Origin: Larix sibirica
Taxonomy: Eukaryota; Streptophyta; Pinopsida; Pinales; Pinaceae
Length of the DNA: 16,745 nt
Direction of reading: 5' to 3'
NCBI GenBank assembly: GCA_004151065.3
Contig: NWUY0300086980.1
Coordinates: 1-16,745 of the forward strand
The notes beneath the pieces were generated by a model. That model was not told where the DNA came from, did not search any database, and saw only the letters and a list, made by a program, of their open reading frames with translations. The position numbers were made by a program, and so were the translations under genes. Of the stretch, positions 1-8,951 are shown in pieces; within the stretch, counting starts at the first letter, position 1; every line of letters starts with the position of its first letter.

Positions 1-499
1 GGAGCTCAAGGCCAAGGCCCCACCAATAAACTTTCTAATTATTGTTGTGATTTCCTATGTTGTAATTTGAATTTGTCGACTTAGGACAACGAAGGAATGA
101 TGCAACTAAATGATAATCCACTAGGAAGAGAGGTTATTGGATAGGAATCCATGGGAATGTCATTGAGGATGCCAGGATGCCATCTTAGAGCCTTGAGAAT
201 TGGGAGCTAAGTGAATGACTGATGGTATTTTCCGAGAAGTAATTTTGATGTTAGCCTAATTTAAGGTTATATTTTTAGCATTGCAATGCAATGCATCACT
301 CGCTTAGAATGGAGAATGAATTACTATGCACTTGCAAGTGGATAGGGATCTTTTATGATTACTATGTACTTATTAGAATAAATCTAACTAATACTATTAT
401 TAGCCTAAGTGAGACTAAAGATGATTCTTGTATTTTTTGAAACATATCCCTCAAACTTAATGAGGCTAAATCCTATTGAGTAAGGATTCAACATATATA
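1..499. other. Non-coding flank left of the LINE
   Basis: I see no open frame of useful length and no RNA gene here. The stretch is AT-rich and runs directly into the target-site duplication at 500-516, so before the LINE inserted it was continuous with the sequence that now begins at 8550. If the TATA box and primer-binding-site-like motif on the far side do belong to an LTR, this stretch would be the upstream (U3) part of that LTR. I could not find a clear TG start or a second LTR copy to prove it. Confidence 0.5.
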
Positions 500-516
500 T
501 ATGTGGGGTTACTAAT
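500..516. repeat. Target-site duplication, LINE 3' side
   Basis: The 17 bases TATGTGGGGTTACTAAT directly abut the poly-A end of the minus-strand LINE. The same word with one change (A for G at position 8) lies at 8533-8549, just outside the LINE 5' end. Length, near identity and placement at both ends fit a duplication made by target-primed reverse transcription. Confidence 0.88.
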
Positions 517-518
517 AC

Positions 519-526
519 TTTTTTTT
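519..526 (-). other. LINE poly-A tail (A8 on minus strand)
   Basis: The T8 run on the plus strand reads as A8 on the LINE strand. It follows a 3' terminus of the form TTTCTCGCTTACTTACAA, a pattern I associate with plant L1 3' ends. Two bases (517-518) separate it from the target-site duplication. The short tail fits an old insertion. Confidence 0.75.
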
Positions 527-891
527 GTAAGTAAGCGAGAAATTATATTAACGAAAATAGAAAATACATAAGATCAGTTACATCCAGTCAGCTCTTGGTG
601 GACATATCTTGAACCCCCTACATAACCTGAACCCACAGACCTCCCAGTGCTAAACCCCCCGAAGATTTATTACATTGTATCCCTTCTTGTCATCTTTCCA
701 AAATATCACAACGTACATGACAAAACCAGACTGCTCAATTATAAACTTTATGAAAAGGAAACTAGATCCCATACACCTACATATACTAATAACCATTAAA
801 ACATAAGTAGAGCATGACAAATCTACCCGAACCTTTAGAATCCAAGCAGAATAGTCGGTAAGTCAGGAAAACGACCATGGAAGACGACCGC
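527..891 (-). other. LINE 3' UTR
   Basis: On the minus strand this stretch runs from the stop codon of the last coding remnant (just below 892) to the poly-A tail. It has no sustained reading frame on that strand. Near its end it carries an AT-rich segment (TTCGTTAATATAATTTC) followed by the terminal CTCGCTTACTTAC, resembling the 3' ends of other plant LINEs. Confidence 0.7.
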
Positions 892-1865
892 CTAGCCACC
901 AACTGGAGCAAAGGAGGGTAGAGGATGGCATATACCCAGCGTGTTCATGATGGCGTTGATCTTCTGGTGCAATTTCCTGGGATCATTGTGATGCTCCTTC
1001 CAAATTTGAATAGGAACCTCGTCACCCTCCTCCTTCTTCTGCTTTTCCCACAGAACATGCCCCATAATATTCTTCATCATCCAATAAAGGGCTACAGTAC
1101 ACTCATAAATCTCAAGACGAGTTGCATTGTTCCTAGGATCCATGACCCAATCCTCAAGTACCTTGTTCTCTTTCTGCAATTGCTCCTCATCTAGGTCCTC
1201 CCAAAGTCCCACTTCGACTACATCTAACTCATTCTGGACCTCATACGGAAGCCCAATTTGAAGATACAAGCTTCCCAAACAATGCATTTTTGGGCATGTG
1301 TGATGCCTCAACTCTCACTAGACGGTTTCGATTCGACCACCCTCCACCTCTTATCCATGCTTCCCCCCACCCATTCAGCCTTCCCTTCCATAGTTGACCA
1401 CACACTGACAATGCACCCAACTTTGAAAAGTAAACCCACAGGTTGCTAGTAAGGAAGATTACCATATCGATGAGGAGAATGTCCACCTTTACATGATTTA
1501 AATAGAAGGTTTCCATAATATTCCATAATTATCTCTGGACCTCCGCTGAGTTCAACCGCCCAAGAAATGGTACCTTCCATATTTCTTCACGGTGGATCTC
1601 CTTATCTGCCACCTTCAATGCTCATCAATTCACCTACATTCATTCTCATCTAGATAACTGTGTGTTTCCCATCCTTAATTACATTTAAAGCGTCAATACC
1701 CTTCTCTGTGCCTTCATATCTATCAGAAAATCTTGATGACAGGATTTTCTCCACACCACGTGGCCTCTTATCATCCCTCCTGATGTCCAAGCATGCCATT
1801 CTCTCCGTGATGAGATATTTCCTGAGCAATTTGGGATTCACGCCATTCCCTAAACATCCTGTCAT
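892..1865 (-). pseudogene. Unrecognised coding remnant at the LINE 3' end (ORF2 extension or third ORF)
   Basis: Three minus-strand open pieces lie end to end between the RNase H domain and the 3' UTR: 1650-1865 (71 aa), 1241-1516 (91 aa) and 892-1311 (139 aa). Between the first two, a further open stretch (about 1535-1640, reading ADKEIHREEIWKVPFLG) joins by a frame shift, so the whole reads as one broken protein of about 320 residues. Parts are rich in charged residues, with an acidic, probably helical C-terminal section (WEDLDEEQLQKENKVLEDW, later IQIWKEHHNDP) ending in APVGG and a stop. A tryptophan- and glycine-rich section (LWKGRLNGWGEAW, GGGWSNRNRL) lies in the middle. I do not recognise the family. 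It shares the LINE's strand and lies inside the duplication-bounded unit, so it may be an ORF2 C-terminal extension, a separate ORF, or a captured host gene. That it was once coding is fairly likely; its role is unknown. Confidence 0.55.
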
Positions 1866-1889
1866 TTAATTATTCCAACGAGCTTGCCA

Positions 1890-4800
1890 TAACAGTTCTA
1901 CGAGATTGGGTTCCCATGTTTGCTAGTAATTATGCCACAATGTTACCATCTTTCTTGACGTGGATGAAGGAGAGATCCAACAATGCTAGAAGGAAGCCAG
2001 ACAACTATTCTAAATGAAATTCTAACCTACAATGTATTGAAACTTTTGAGAATGATGTTCCACTGTGAACATGGATTTCCGTGTCCAGAATCACCTTAGA
2101 ATCCCCTTCCACTATTAGAGGGGTCTGGATTTTCCTATGAGCCATGATAAGACTGTGTATTAAACCTTCCACTTTTGCTGAATTTTTTTAATCAATCCCA
2201 ATATATCCCATGCATAAACTCAACAATCATCCATTGTGATCTCTGATAATTTCACCAAACCCCATAGGCCCACGATTCCCCTTAGAAGCTCCATCAAAAT
2301 TTAGTTTGAATAAATTGGTTGGGGCATCCAACTAGTGGTTAGGACCGGAGGTTTCTAAGTAGCGAGGCTCAAGATTTCTTAAACATTATAGAGGCCCCAA
2401 GATCCCCCAGCTTGTAGGATGAAGGATTGAGCACCCTGAGCGTTCCAATCAATTGCCTCCCAAGAATGCATTGAGATGGATTCCAACATTTTAATGGACC
2501 AGACCTTTTCCTCAGAATTCGATTTCCCTTTGTATGTCCTGGCATTTCGTTCTCTCCATATCACCCAAACTAGGAAACCTAGGAAAATTTTCCATAGCTG
2601 GTTAACAATGCTATTTTGGAATGGGCTTTTCAGCTAGTTGCTAATATTCAGATCGAGGTGTCCTCATTTCCGACTGTATATCCTGAAAGAAGAATCCCCC
2701 CTATCCAACATCTGCGCAGAAAAGGAGCACAGGTCTAGGATATGATTCATAGTTTCATCAGCATTTGCACACAGAAAGCATCGGTAAGTTCCTTGAATCC
2801 CCCTTTTCATAAGGTTATCTCATATTAAAATTCAATGCTTTATCAAAAGCCAAACAAAATTAGATATTTTTGGACATAGCTGCGCATACCATAAGTTCTT
2901 CCATACTTTCTCTTGCAATGGATTGCTAAACCTTGTCTATATTTCCTAGGCCTGCTTAATAAAAAAATCACCTTAGGGTTTGAAGCCCCATTGAGGCTTG
3001 TCACATCCATCATGGATCTGGATTGTCTTGTCTTGAAGCACTTCCTTTGTTAAGGACAATTCCTCCTGAGGGCCTAACCATTCCCACCAGTCTTCATTAT
3101 CCTAGGCTCGAAATTCAGTGTTCCCAGTAGCAGACCTCGAAAATTCTTAACCGTGAACTTCCCCTTCTCTGCACACATCCTCCTAAGTCATGGAGAATCC
3201 AAGGACTGTTCCAATTTCGAGTGTTGTTACCAGGAATATTCTCAGAAAATGGTCAATTCACCATTTCTGATTTCCAAAAGTTTTTTTCTTAGACGGAATT
3301 TCTCCCAAGATTCGTTGTCTTCCAGATGTGGGAACCCTACATGTCCTCAACATAGTGAATAAAGTATCTTCTCTACCATCCCTAAGAATATTTATAGTTC
3401 AATAGTTTCACCCATGGTTTAACATTGTAATTGACCCATATCCACCATATTTTGGCACCGCAAATCACATTCATATTTTTTGTGTCCCTTAACCCCAACC
3501 CCCCATGAATTTTTAGGGAATAGATAGTCTCCCAACTCATGAGCAAAACCCATTTTCTCTGATCACAGGCCCCGCCCAAAATCAATTTCCGCTACATGTT
3601 TCCGATTTCATTCAAGACAGCCTTAGGGGTAGCCATTGCGGAGAATAGGTAGACTAGCATTTCTTGGAAAATACATTTAACCAAAACCAAATTGCTGGAA
3701 AGGTTGAGCGGTTTGAAGGTCCATCTTGTGAGTATTTTTTTCATCTTATCCATAAGTTCCATCCATGAACTTTTCCAAACAATTGATTCTGCAAGAGGGG
3801 CCCCTAGGTATTTGGATTGAAGGGATCTCTCTTGAAAACTGAGGATACGACATATATTGATTATTCTAACCTAAGGAGTGTTAAAAAAAATACTTGGGAC
3901 TTACGCTCATTTACCTCCAAGCCTGACGAAGCTTCGAATATCTGGAGATACCGGTTGATGGCCCTCGCCTCCTGCACTAACGGGGTGTCCCATGAGCATA
4001 GTATCATCCACGAACTATTGATGGGATTGATGATCTACCATTGAGTGCACCTTCAACCCCTTGAGATCCTATCTATCCTGCAAATCCTTGATGGATCTTC
4101 CTAGTCTCTCTGCCATAAGAACAAAGAGTAATGGGGAGAGGGGATACCCTTGCCTAATTCTACTAGTCGATTTGATAAAGCCCATTGGAGTACCATTCAC
4201 TAGCATGGAGATAGAGGCCGAGGAGATAAGGCTCATGATCCAATGAATCCACTCCTCCTTGAACCCAAATTCCCTCAACATCTCACTGATGTACTGCCAA
4301 CTGAGCTTATCATAGGCCTTAAAAATATCTAGTTTCAACATCATCCCTGGTATCTTCTCTGTTTTGAGGGATTGGATAACATCGTGAACAAGAATGATAC
4401 AATCCATTATTTGGTGTCATTCCACAAACCTAGACTTCTACAGAGATATTAAGCAGGGGAGGATGGGTTTCAATCTATTAATGATCGCCTTGGTCACAAT
4501 TTTCTAAATAACATTGCATAGGGAAATAGGTCTGAAAATTCTCGGGGTTTCTGCTCCCTCAATTTTATGGATTAGAGTGAGGAGGGTAGCATTAAATGCT
4601 AGAAGGATATGTTGTGCATGTTTGGAGTCTTCCATAATTTTCCACACTCATTCTTGATTATGTCCCAGAAGTGATGGAAGAAATTAATCATGAACCCATC
4701 AGGTTTAGGGTCCTTACCATCTTCCATTTGCTCGATTTCTTGTTCAACTTCCAACAACGTCACAGGTTTCATCACAATTTCATTCTGGTTGAGTAAATAG

Positions 4801-6091
4801 TGAGGGGATATGTTAGGTGATCATGTTGATGTCCCTTCTTCTGTCCTAGTTGGGCTCCGCCCTAATGTCCTGAAAGAAGTGACAAATTCCACCCTCAATT
4901 TCCTCCCTGGTTTCTAGACTCTCAACATCCCCATTTATGAGCATTGGGATCTTATTATGGATATGGTGTTGAATCGTCGGCCTATGGAAATATTCTATAT
5001 TATGTTCCCCTTCTGTTAGCCAGGTTACCCTGGATTTATGATTCCATGGGGTCTCCTCTTGGTTTTCTCTTTCCATCAAATTGGATTCCATTCAAGTTTC
5101 TTCTTCATAGAGTTAAGGTGAGAAGCCTTCCCTCATTGCTTGCATCTAAATTTCCTTTAATCTCCTTTCCAGGTTCCGTTTATCAGAGAAGATATTTCCA
5201 AATTCTTCTTTATTCCATTTCTTGATTTTATCCTTAAGAGACTTGAGCTTTTGTTTGAAATGGTACATACTTTGTCCCTCTCCATGGTCCAACTTTGTCC
5301 ACCATTGGTGCACCTTATCTTTAAAGTCAGGATGGCTAAGACAAAATCATTCCAAGCAGAAAGGCTATTTGAACTGGGATCCCAATACACTCCACCAAAA
5401 ATAGATAGGCCAAAGATCTGATCCATTTGAAGGGAGAAAAATGTTTGATATGTCACTTCCAAGATCCATAATTGATTCCAATATCAGGAAACAATCAATA
5501 CAGGAAGCAATGAGATGATCACCACCCCTCTTATTCTTCCAGGTGAAGATGTTGTTCCCTATAACAATATTGACAAGCTTCAAATCCTCAATGGTGTCCC
5601 TGAAAGGATGTGTTCATCCTCTAGTCTCCTTCTCTCCCATTTCTTCTTGTCTAGGGATGTGATTAAGTTGAAATCCCATCCAATTATACAGTGTCTATCA
5701 TCCACCCAACTGTGTATCCGTCTCAAGGATTCAACAAAGCCTACTTTCTGCTACGGAAAGTGAGGGCCATCAACATTAATAAGGAGCCCACTTTTTGGGT
5801 ATCCAATCACTTGGAATTCAATTGAAATGGATCAGGGGTATGCTACCAACCTTGTTAGAGATATCTTTCTCAGATACCAATCTCACTCACATATCCCTGA
5901 GAATTGATCCCCATCCCATCAGACCCTCCAAGCTTTCTTCCAACCTCCCAGAGATGGGCCTTCGAGACTTTGGTTTCTTGTAGGAAAATTATTATAGGAT
6001 TCTCTCTTTGAACTTTCTTCTTCAATATTCTAAATTTATGAGGTTTATTCAACCCCCTGATATTCCAAGTTATAACCTTCATTGAAAACAT
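1890..6091 (-). pseudogene. LINE ORF2 pseudogene: endonuclease, reverse transcriptase, zf-RVT, RNase H
   Basis: This is the decayed ORF2 polyprotein that nicked target DNA and copied the element's RNA. The endonuclease starts at about 6082 with MKVITWNIRGLN and keeps FLQETK. The GGDFN box is GWDFN (5667-5681), and the terminal SDHWPI box reads SDLWPI (near 5413), losing the catalytic His. A linker (4846-5091, RVTWLTEGE, YFHR) precedes the reverse transcriptase. That domain shows LKLDIFKAYDKLSW and IRQGYPLSPLLF within 4069-4407 and the catalytic FVDD at 4003-4014. The thumb, from YLGAPL to LGLRDTKN, is at about 3380-3815. The zf-RVT finger keeps CFLC and HILDLC at about 2730-2790. RNase H (about 1900-2330) keeps NFDGASKG, KVEGL and VEGDSKVI, but the conserved Asp before the final LLAN is now a stop. 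Several frameshifts and stops make it non-functional. The frame start and end are approximate. Confidence 0.93.
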
Positions 6092-6099
6092 GAAGCAAA

Positions 6100-6902
6100 A
6101 TTATATACTCAGATCATCCCTAACGGTACGGTGCTAACCTGATTCTACCAACATGAGTCTAGCTGCTGCAATTCGTTGTTGGTTCAATTTGCTCTCTGGT
6201 TTCTTTACTATATCTACATGATTTTGTTTGTTATCCTTCAGGGTTCTAGGGGAAATCCCTAAGGGGATCAAGGATTGGGATTTATTGATTGTCGCTCGAA
6301 GAACGAAGAATTTCTCTTGGGGCACATATCCATTTTATTTATCTACATAAGCTTGTTCAATTCCATCTAGATCACATTCCCCTATGTCCATGTCCTCCCC
6401 CTCGTCTTCTAGCTTCATCTCCTATTGGATCGGGATCTGCTTTTCCTCTCCTTTCTCCTGACTCCCCTCCTTTCCTGACATTCATGTCTCTCGGATTGGA
6501 CTGCTCTGCTTCTCAGAAAGGGGTTCCTTCTCCATATCATTTTCAATCTAATCTTCTAGAACATTTAATTGGTTATAAATTGTTCCATTTTTGTGCAATG
6601 CATGGGATTCCTCTCTTCTTCCTCCCCTCTTCAGAGAATGCGCTTTTTAGAACCCTTAATCATCAACATCCTCATATCATTTGGGATGAGGTGGGCGGGT
6701 CATTTTGTGGGAAATCCATAAAATGGTGCCCATACCCATGACAACGACAACATCAGAAGGGGATTTGTTCACAATATAAGGGTTGTGTCGAGTCTTCATC
6801 TTCTCATGATAAGTTAATAGCCTCCAGGATCTCCTTTGATAGATCCATATAAACGCATATCCTTGCATATGCCGTGTACCTCTGATCTTTCGTGTACTCC
6901 AT
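6100..6902 (-). pseudogene. LINE ORF1, C-terminal half (ARIC box, CCHC knuckle, tail)
   Basis: The minus strand resumes ORF1 here, after the inserted block, with YTKDQRYTAYARICVYMDLS at about 6890-6830. This is the box that follows the DUF4283 domain in plant LINE ORF1 proteins. At about 6730-6780 a knuckle-like CCRCHGYGHHFMDFP follows. The usual final Cys of CX2CX4HX4C is a Phe, so the zinc site is broken. In-frame stops occur after AINLS and before CCRC. The remainder down to the ORF2 start is low-complexity, basic and stop-ridden, as expected for the poorly conserved ORF1 tail. ORF1 proteins bind the element RNA and package it with ORF2. Confidence 0.85.
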
Positions 6903-7037
6903 GTTTTAGGATTTGTCTACAAATGCAGACATAAGATGACCTCCCTAGTTTAACTGTTGAACTAGAACAAAACAAACATTAATATACACATTTTCCCTAA
7001 CTGAATTCAACCACAAATAAAAAGATGGGAGACTCAC

Positions 7038-7106
7038 CTTTGGCTGTAATTTGTCTCCAATAATCCAATGTCCCAGTAACCTTGTCACTCCACTTATGAG
7101 AATTAC
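7038..7106 (-). other. Possible captured exon (69 nt) inside the ORF1 insert
   Basis: On the minus strand a 69-nt stretch is bounded by an acceptor-like AATACTTACAG and a donor-like CCAAAG-GTGAGTC, both close to plant splice consensus. Its length is a multiple of three and two frames are open. One reads NSHKWSDKVTGTLDYWRQI, the other VILISGVTRLLGHWIIGDK. I do not recognise either. Such a piece could be a fragment of a host gene carried by the insert. The plus strand also has a donor-like word here (CCTGTAAGTATT), so chance cannot be excluded. Confidence 0.3.
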
Positions 7107-7156
7107 CTGTAAGTATTCTAGACAAGCAATACAAGACAAAAACTAGAACTGTGATG

Positions 7157-7250
7157 TGGTTTCATTAAGTACATGACCAAGGATATGTACAATAAGTAAA
7201 TAGAAAATTACTTATGGGAAATGAAATGCATAATTGTATTAATGAAACCA
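7157..7250. repeat. 12-bp inverted repeat pair
   Basis: TGGTTTCATTAA at 7157-7168 is the exact reverse complement of TTAATGAAACCA at 7239-7250, with about 70 bases between them. The arms could form a stem with a slightly extended imperfect base. No flanking duplication was found, so I do not call it a MITE. Confidence 0.5.
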
Positions 7251-7651
7251 TAAAGAAGTACAGCCTTTGATGCCTTGGTGTCGTATCTCCTTTCCAATGG
7301 ATTCCTATTTGCTCTAAGATGTCACCTTGATTAAGGAGGATAAGGCTCTAAAGTCTATCACTTCTAGTGTAATTTCTCCAACATAATATTATTCTCAATT
7401 CCTCCTCCTCTCACCCATGGCCAAGAATTTCATTTATAGGACAATATGGATAGGGCGAGATGAGATATTTAGGGATAATGGATGAGATATGATCCCAACA
7501 CGTAAGGAATTCAAGTGAGATTCTAGAAAATAGGAAGGGGATCTTGTCCATATAAGATTGGCTTAGAGACTTCTCGAAAATCTATTTTCTTCCTGTACAG
7601 ACCTCAACGTGGCTTGGTAGTAGAGTAACATGCATCGATGACAGGCAAGGC

Positions 7652-7753
7652 GGTCTTCTAAACAAGAAAGACGCGTCAAATGAACATGTTTCCAGTATAA
7701 CAAAGTGTGTCGGTGGGATAATGACGCATGTTGCTAAATAAGCAAAGCGCGTC
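7652..7753. repeat. Decayed GC-rich short repeats (CTAAAnAAGnAAAGnGCGTC type)
   Basis: CTAAACAAGAAAGACGCGTC (ending at 7677) and CTAAATAAGCAAAGCGCGTC (ending at 7753) differ at only a few positions. A weaker third version, ATAACAAAGTGTGTCGG, lies between them near 7697-7713, with TG where the others have CG. This fits C-to-T decay of methylated CpG. The unit function is unknown. It lies in the ORF1 insert, not in the LINE proper. Confidence 0.5.
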
Positions 7754-7879
7754 GCAACTGCTAGATGGGTTAATTCATAGGGAAAGAGAGATGGGATATA
7801 TCTTTCAAAATGAGTACTTCAGGGATCAAGGATATGGAAAATTACTAGGTCAATTCGACGGCCGAAAATCTCGTGTAAC

Positions 7880-8256
7880 ACCTAGATCTTTATGAATGAA
7901 CCCAGACTGTTGCTTATATCCTCTAGAATGTATGGATCCCAATATTCGCCTCGTAGAGAGTATAGTCGGATCCAAACCAACATAACTCTCATATCTTCTT
8001 TCTTTGTACATAACCGTTCCTTTCAGGGCCGAAGGAAAAGACCAGTTGAGTAGAAAAAATATGGCCCTCCATCCATAACCCAACTTTTGTCTTCTAGATC
8101 GATAAAGCTTATGGTGAAGAAGTCCTTGGATCCGAGGTGCAAATTATAATGGCCTCTGGATTTCCATGTGGATTTAATCCACCAGATTAAGGATTTTTCA
8201 GATGGCGACATGCCCACAAATTTTCCAATTAGGGCATGATCTTTCGTATACTAGAT
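7880..8256 (-). pseudogene. LINE ORF1, N-terminal half (DUF4283-like domain)
   Basis: On the minus strand the reading starts near YTKDHALIGKFVGMSPSEKS and continues with WWIKSTW, YNLHLGSKDFFTISF and DGGPYFFYSTGLFLRP (8023-8217). A one-base frame shift then joins it to KERLCTKKEDMRVMLVWIRLYSLRGEYWDPYILEDI and SLGSFIKI (about 8040-7880). The pattern with 'VWIRLYSLPxEYWDxxIL' and 'LGxFxKI' is that of the DUF4283 domain in plant LINE ORF1 proteins, probably an RNA-binding fold. A stop follows FLRP and another follows FIKI. The true start codon is unclear because the upstream frame has stops (for example before YTKD). Confidence 0.85.
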
Positions 8257-8259
8257 ACA

Positions 8260-8532
8260 ATTTCTTAATTTGTTTGATTTGATCTGCATCGAGGGGATCC
8301 GATCTAATTTGGGTAGACACTGCTCCGGTCACCGCCCCTCTGAGGTCGAATTCAAATTTGAACCCTAATTTCTCGATGCAACTTCTCCCATTTCATTTAG
8401 AGGGATCTAAACGCTTCTGATATGAACCCAAATAGCCATTTCCCTGGGGGAGGCTAGACCTCCTCTCTTCATCCTTGCTTCCACGGAACACCATCAACCG
8501 TCCTCCTCAGAGTGTCACCGTATTTAAAATCG
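8260..8532 (-). other. LINE 5' leader
   Basis: On the LINE strand this is the sequence between the 5' target-site duplication and the DUF4283 region. It begins ATTTTAAATACGGTGACAC, is fairly GC-rich near its start (CTCTGAGGAGGACGG) and holds no long open frame. It would carry the internal promoter and the ORF1 start. An ATG near 8440 (MAIWVHI) is possible, but stops follow it. Confidence 0.6.
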
Positions 8533-8549
8533 TATGTGGAGTTACTAAT
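8533..8549. repeat. Target-site duplication, LINE 5' side
   Basis: TATGTGGAGTTACTAAT matches the 17-bp word at 500-516 at 16 positions. It marks the 5' boundary of the LINE. Joining the two flanks here restores the pre-insertion locus. Confidence 0.88.
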
Positions 8550-8609
8550 TAATGTATCAGAAATAAAAGGGTTATTATTATATCCTTTTGAGAATGAGTC
8601 TCTCTAAAT

Positions 8610-8623
8610 CTATATATATAGAG
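8610..8623 (+). promoter_or_regulatory. TATA box-like element CTATATATATAGAG
   Basis: CTATATATATAGAGGGGGAG is a very strong TATA match followed by a purine-rich stretch. It lies 60 bases outside the LINE, in the interrupted host sequence. In plants such a box typically sits in a core promoter, here possibly that of an LTR with transcription to the right. The core is palindromic, so direction is inferred only from the PBS-like site further right. Confidence 0.4.
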
Positions 8624-8951
8624 GGGGAGAATAATAATAATTTAATATTAAAAGGATGGAAATCTTTAATGACAAATATATTTACGTATTTAAAAAAAGA
8701 AAAGGGGAAATGTATTGAAACTATAATATGTATATAGTTTCTAGAAAATTATTAAGGGAAGAGACCGTTATAGATAAATATAAAAGGTTATGTGTATATG
8801 TAAAATGGTAGTTTTAGTTGAGATTCTTTATTAAACAATTGTAAAAGTAAATTGCAAAAAAAAAAGCTGTTAGGTATATGTGGAGAGAAGGGACCGAGTT
8901 GGTCTCCATAGAGAAGCCGAGCCTCAACCAAAAGAGGTGGGGCGACTCCAT

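Larger units (their letters stand above)
6903..7870. mobile_element. Foreign insert of about 1 kb splitting LINE ORF1 (type unknown)
   Basis: ORF1 reads up to SLGSFIKI at about 7882 and resumes with EYTKDQRYTAY at about 6905. These parts would be only a few residues apart in an intact ORF1, so about 970 bases were added. Both junctions carry a similar word on the minus strand (TACACGAGAT near 7870, TACACGAAAGAT near 6890), which may be a decayed target-site duplication. I found no matching terminal inverted repeats, no poly-A tail and no transposase. The insert contains a splice-flanked 69-nt segment (7038-7106), a 12-bp inverted repeat pair (7157-7168 and 7239-7250) and a GC-rich repeat (7652-7753). 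The exact ends are uncertain by tens of bases. Confidence 0.6.
517..8532 (-). mobile_element. Near full-length degenerate L1-type LINE retrotransposon
   Basis: This is a non-LTR retrotransposon on the minus strand. Seen in the sequence: a 17-bp target-site duplication at both ends, an A8 tail (T run at 519-526), a 3' UTR, an ORF1 with a DUF4283-like domain and a CCHC knuckle, and an ORF2 with endonuclease, reverse transcriptase, zf-RVT and RNase H domains. This domain order is known from plant L1-type LINEs. The span is about 8.0 kb including a roughly 1-kb insert in ORF1, so about 7 kb of element. Every ORF has several stops and frameshifts, so the copy cannot move. Unusual points are the extra coding remnant between RNase H and the 3' UTR and the foreign insert in ORF1. 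Because both ends are present, it was inserted without the 5' truncation common in LINEs. Confidence 0.93.

Noticed and set aside
925-1194. 89-residue plus-strand open frame rich in Leu
   Set aside because: It is antisense to the longer acidic coding remnant on the minus strand (892-1311); the Leu run is the complement of Glu/Lys codons.
4944-5225. 93-residue plus-strand open frame
   Set aside because: It is antisense to the ORF2 linker between endonuclease and reverse transcriptase, which has clear family motifs (RVTWLTEGE, YFHR).
6289-6741. 150-residue open frame on the plus strand
   Set aside because: It is antisense to the purine-rich C-terminal part of LINE ORF1, and its Pro/Ser/Leu-rich composition is what the complement of such DNA gives. 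No motif is recognised.
7157-7250. MITE bounded by the 12-bp inverted repeat
   Set aside because: The flanking bases do not form a target-site duplication and the arms are not at recognisable element ends.
6903-7870. Helitron identity for the ORF1 insert
   Set aside because: On the minus strand a small hairpin (TGTCT-AGACA) precedes CTAA near 6907, but the following base is A instead of T and no TC start is evident, so the signature is incomplete.
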